DNA of 64,000 bases from Dermatophagoides farinae. Taxonomy: Eukaryota > Arthropoda > Arachnida > Sarcoptiformes > Pyroglyphidae. Where the stretch lies: NCBI RefSeq assembly GCF_024713945.1, contig NC_134681.1, positions 4,813,501 to 4,877,500 on the forward strand, read 5' to 3'. Both the position numbers and the translations under genes were made by a program. How positions within the stretch are numbered: the stretch's first letter is position 1; each line of letters starts with the position of its first letter. Below the pieces are notes generated by a model, which had not been told where the DNA came from, made no database searches, and saw nothing but the letters and a program-made list of their open reading frames with translations. Positions 63,009 through 64,000 of this stretch are shown piece by piece.

Positions 63009-64000
63009 GTAAGTTTTTTTTTTAATTCATTTTTCTTTTCACGTACATAGTATAGTTCACATCATCATCAAACGAAATGATTCTATTAGTTTTTTTTCCT
63101 AAAAAAAAATATCATGCGATGCTGTGTTATTTTATCCTTCATGTTTTTTTTTTTTTTTTTTGATAGAAAGTTGTGGTGGATCATCCTAATGACACTATCC
63201 TTTAAAAAGTATGGTATGTGTTATTCAATATTGGTTAGCTTTCTTGCTTGCTTGCTGGCTGGGTGACTCACACACATAAATATATATATACATGTATAAT
63301 AATATACAGAAAAAGATAGAAGATAGAAACAGAGCTAGAGTATATACGAAATGATGATGATGATGATGATGATGAAAGAAAGAAAGAGATACTTAATTTT
63401 TCTCAAAAAGAAAATGTTTTCGAGTTTGTTATTGTATGCTTCAATGTCTTTTTTTTTCTCATTCATTCATTCAATTGCCATGTAAGAAAACTTTGCTTCT
63501 CCATTTCGATGCACAATATATATAGTTTTTTCTCTGTATGATGTTGTCTGTCTGTATGATTTTTTTTTTGCCTGCTGGTTCCATTTGTTTCAACAACAAC
63601 AACAACAACAAAAAAAACATTCAATTGCTGCATTACTATGGTCCAATCGGGAACATATAAATCATTACAATGAATGAATTGCGCCCATTTTCACCATTAA
63701 CTACTATCTACTATTTGACGCAATAGTGTTGAAATTTCTTGTTGTTTTTTTCTTGTGTTTCATTAATACTGCTGTTGTTGCTGTTGCTGCTGCTGATTCT
63801 TTTTTTTAATAGTTATTTTCAATGTTTGTTACATTGTAAATCATGGATCATCCATATGGATGATTCTTCTGTATTTGTTGTTTTGTGTTGTTTTTCTGCA
63901 CTTAAATGAGCCGACAATATATATCGATGACATCCTTTTGGTATGTTTGTTTTTGTTTTTCTTATACGTTTATTGATCGATTGATTGATTGATTGATTGA
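63009..64000. other. Right-edge sequence, possible intron or short exons
   Basis: Mostly repeats. A short frame at 63906-63940 (MSRQYISMTSF) ends at a donor-like GTATGT. Nothing here can be confirmed without sequence beyond the edge. Confidence 0.3.

Overview
The window is eukaryotic nuclear DNA from a very AT-rich animal genome crowded with microsatellites: TGATGA, TTG and AAC trinucleotides, and TG/AC and TC/GA dinucleotides. The genes have short introns (about 75-250 bp, GT...AG) and serine, threonine, asparagine and glutamine runs encoded by in-frame trinucleotide repeats. The protein set (class B scavenger receptors, receptor-type guanylyl cyclase catalytic module, FAM107, CIN85/CD2AP adaptor, NME3-like NDP kinase) is metazoan. 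AT richness, repeat style and short introns fit an arthropod, most likely an acariform mite such as a house dust mite. The species assignment is inference and was not checked against a database.

Layout. 1-2451 (-): 5' part of a CD36/SCARB gene, running off the left edge. 5963-6484 (+): NME3-like nucleoside diphosphate kinase. 7004-7174 (+): 56-codon microprotein gene resembling STMP1. 7795-10047 (-): second, two-exon CD36/SCARB gene. 10048-32170: about 22 kb with no gene I can support, mostly simple repeats. 32171-35811 (-): seven-exon guanylyl cyclase with a complete catalytic module but, as modelled here, no ectodomain, no membrane helix and almost no kinase-homology domain. 38650-40155 and 41927-43627 (+): two copies of a Helitron rolling-circle transposon with TC 5' ends, a hairpin plus CTGG 3' end, A/T target junctions, a decayed helicase and GC-rich hairpin minisatellites. 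43628-48140: intergenic, with several unresolved open frames. 48141-49193 (-): FAM107-family gene. 54296-56318 (-): CIN85/CD2AP-like SH3 adaptor. 56319-64000: mostly repeats, a 15-bp hairpin, a CTCF-like motif and possible first exons of a plus-strand gene near the right edge.

The genes do not form one pathway. The two scavenger receptors bracket two genes whose closest recognised relatives act at mitochondria (NME3, STMP1). FAM107 and CIN85/CD2AP proteins both act on actin and membrane dynamics in other animals. The most notable items are the Helitron pair, the ectodomain-less guanylyl cyclase and the microprotein gene.
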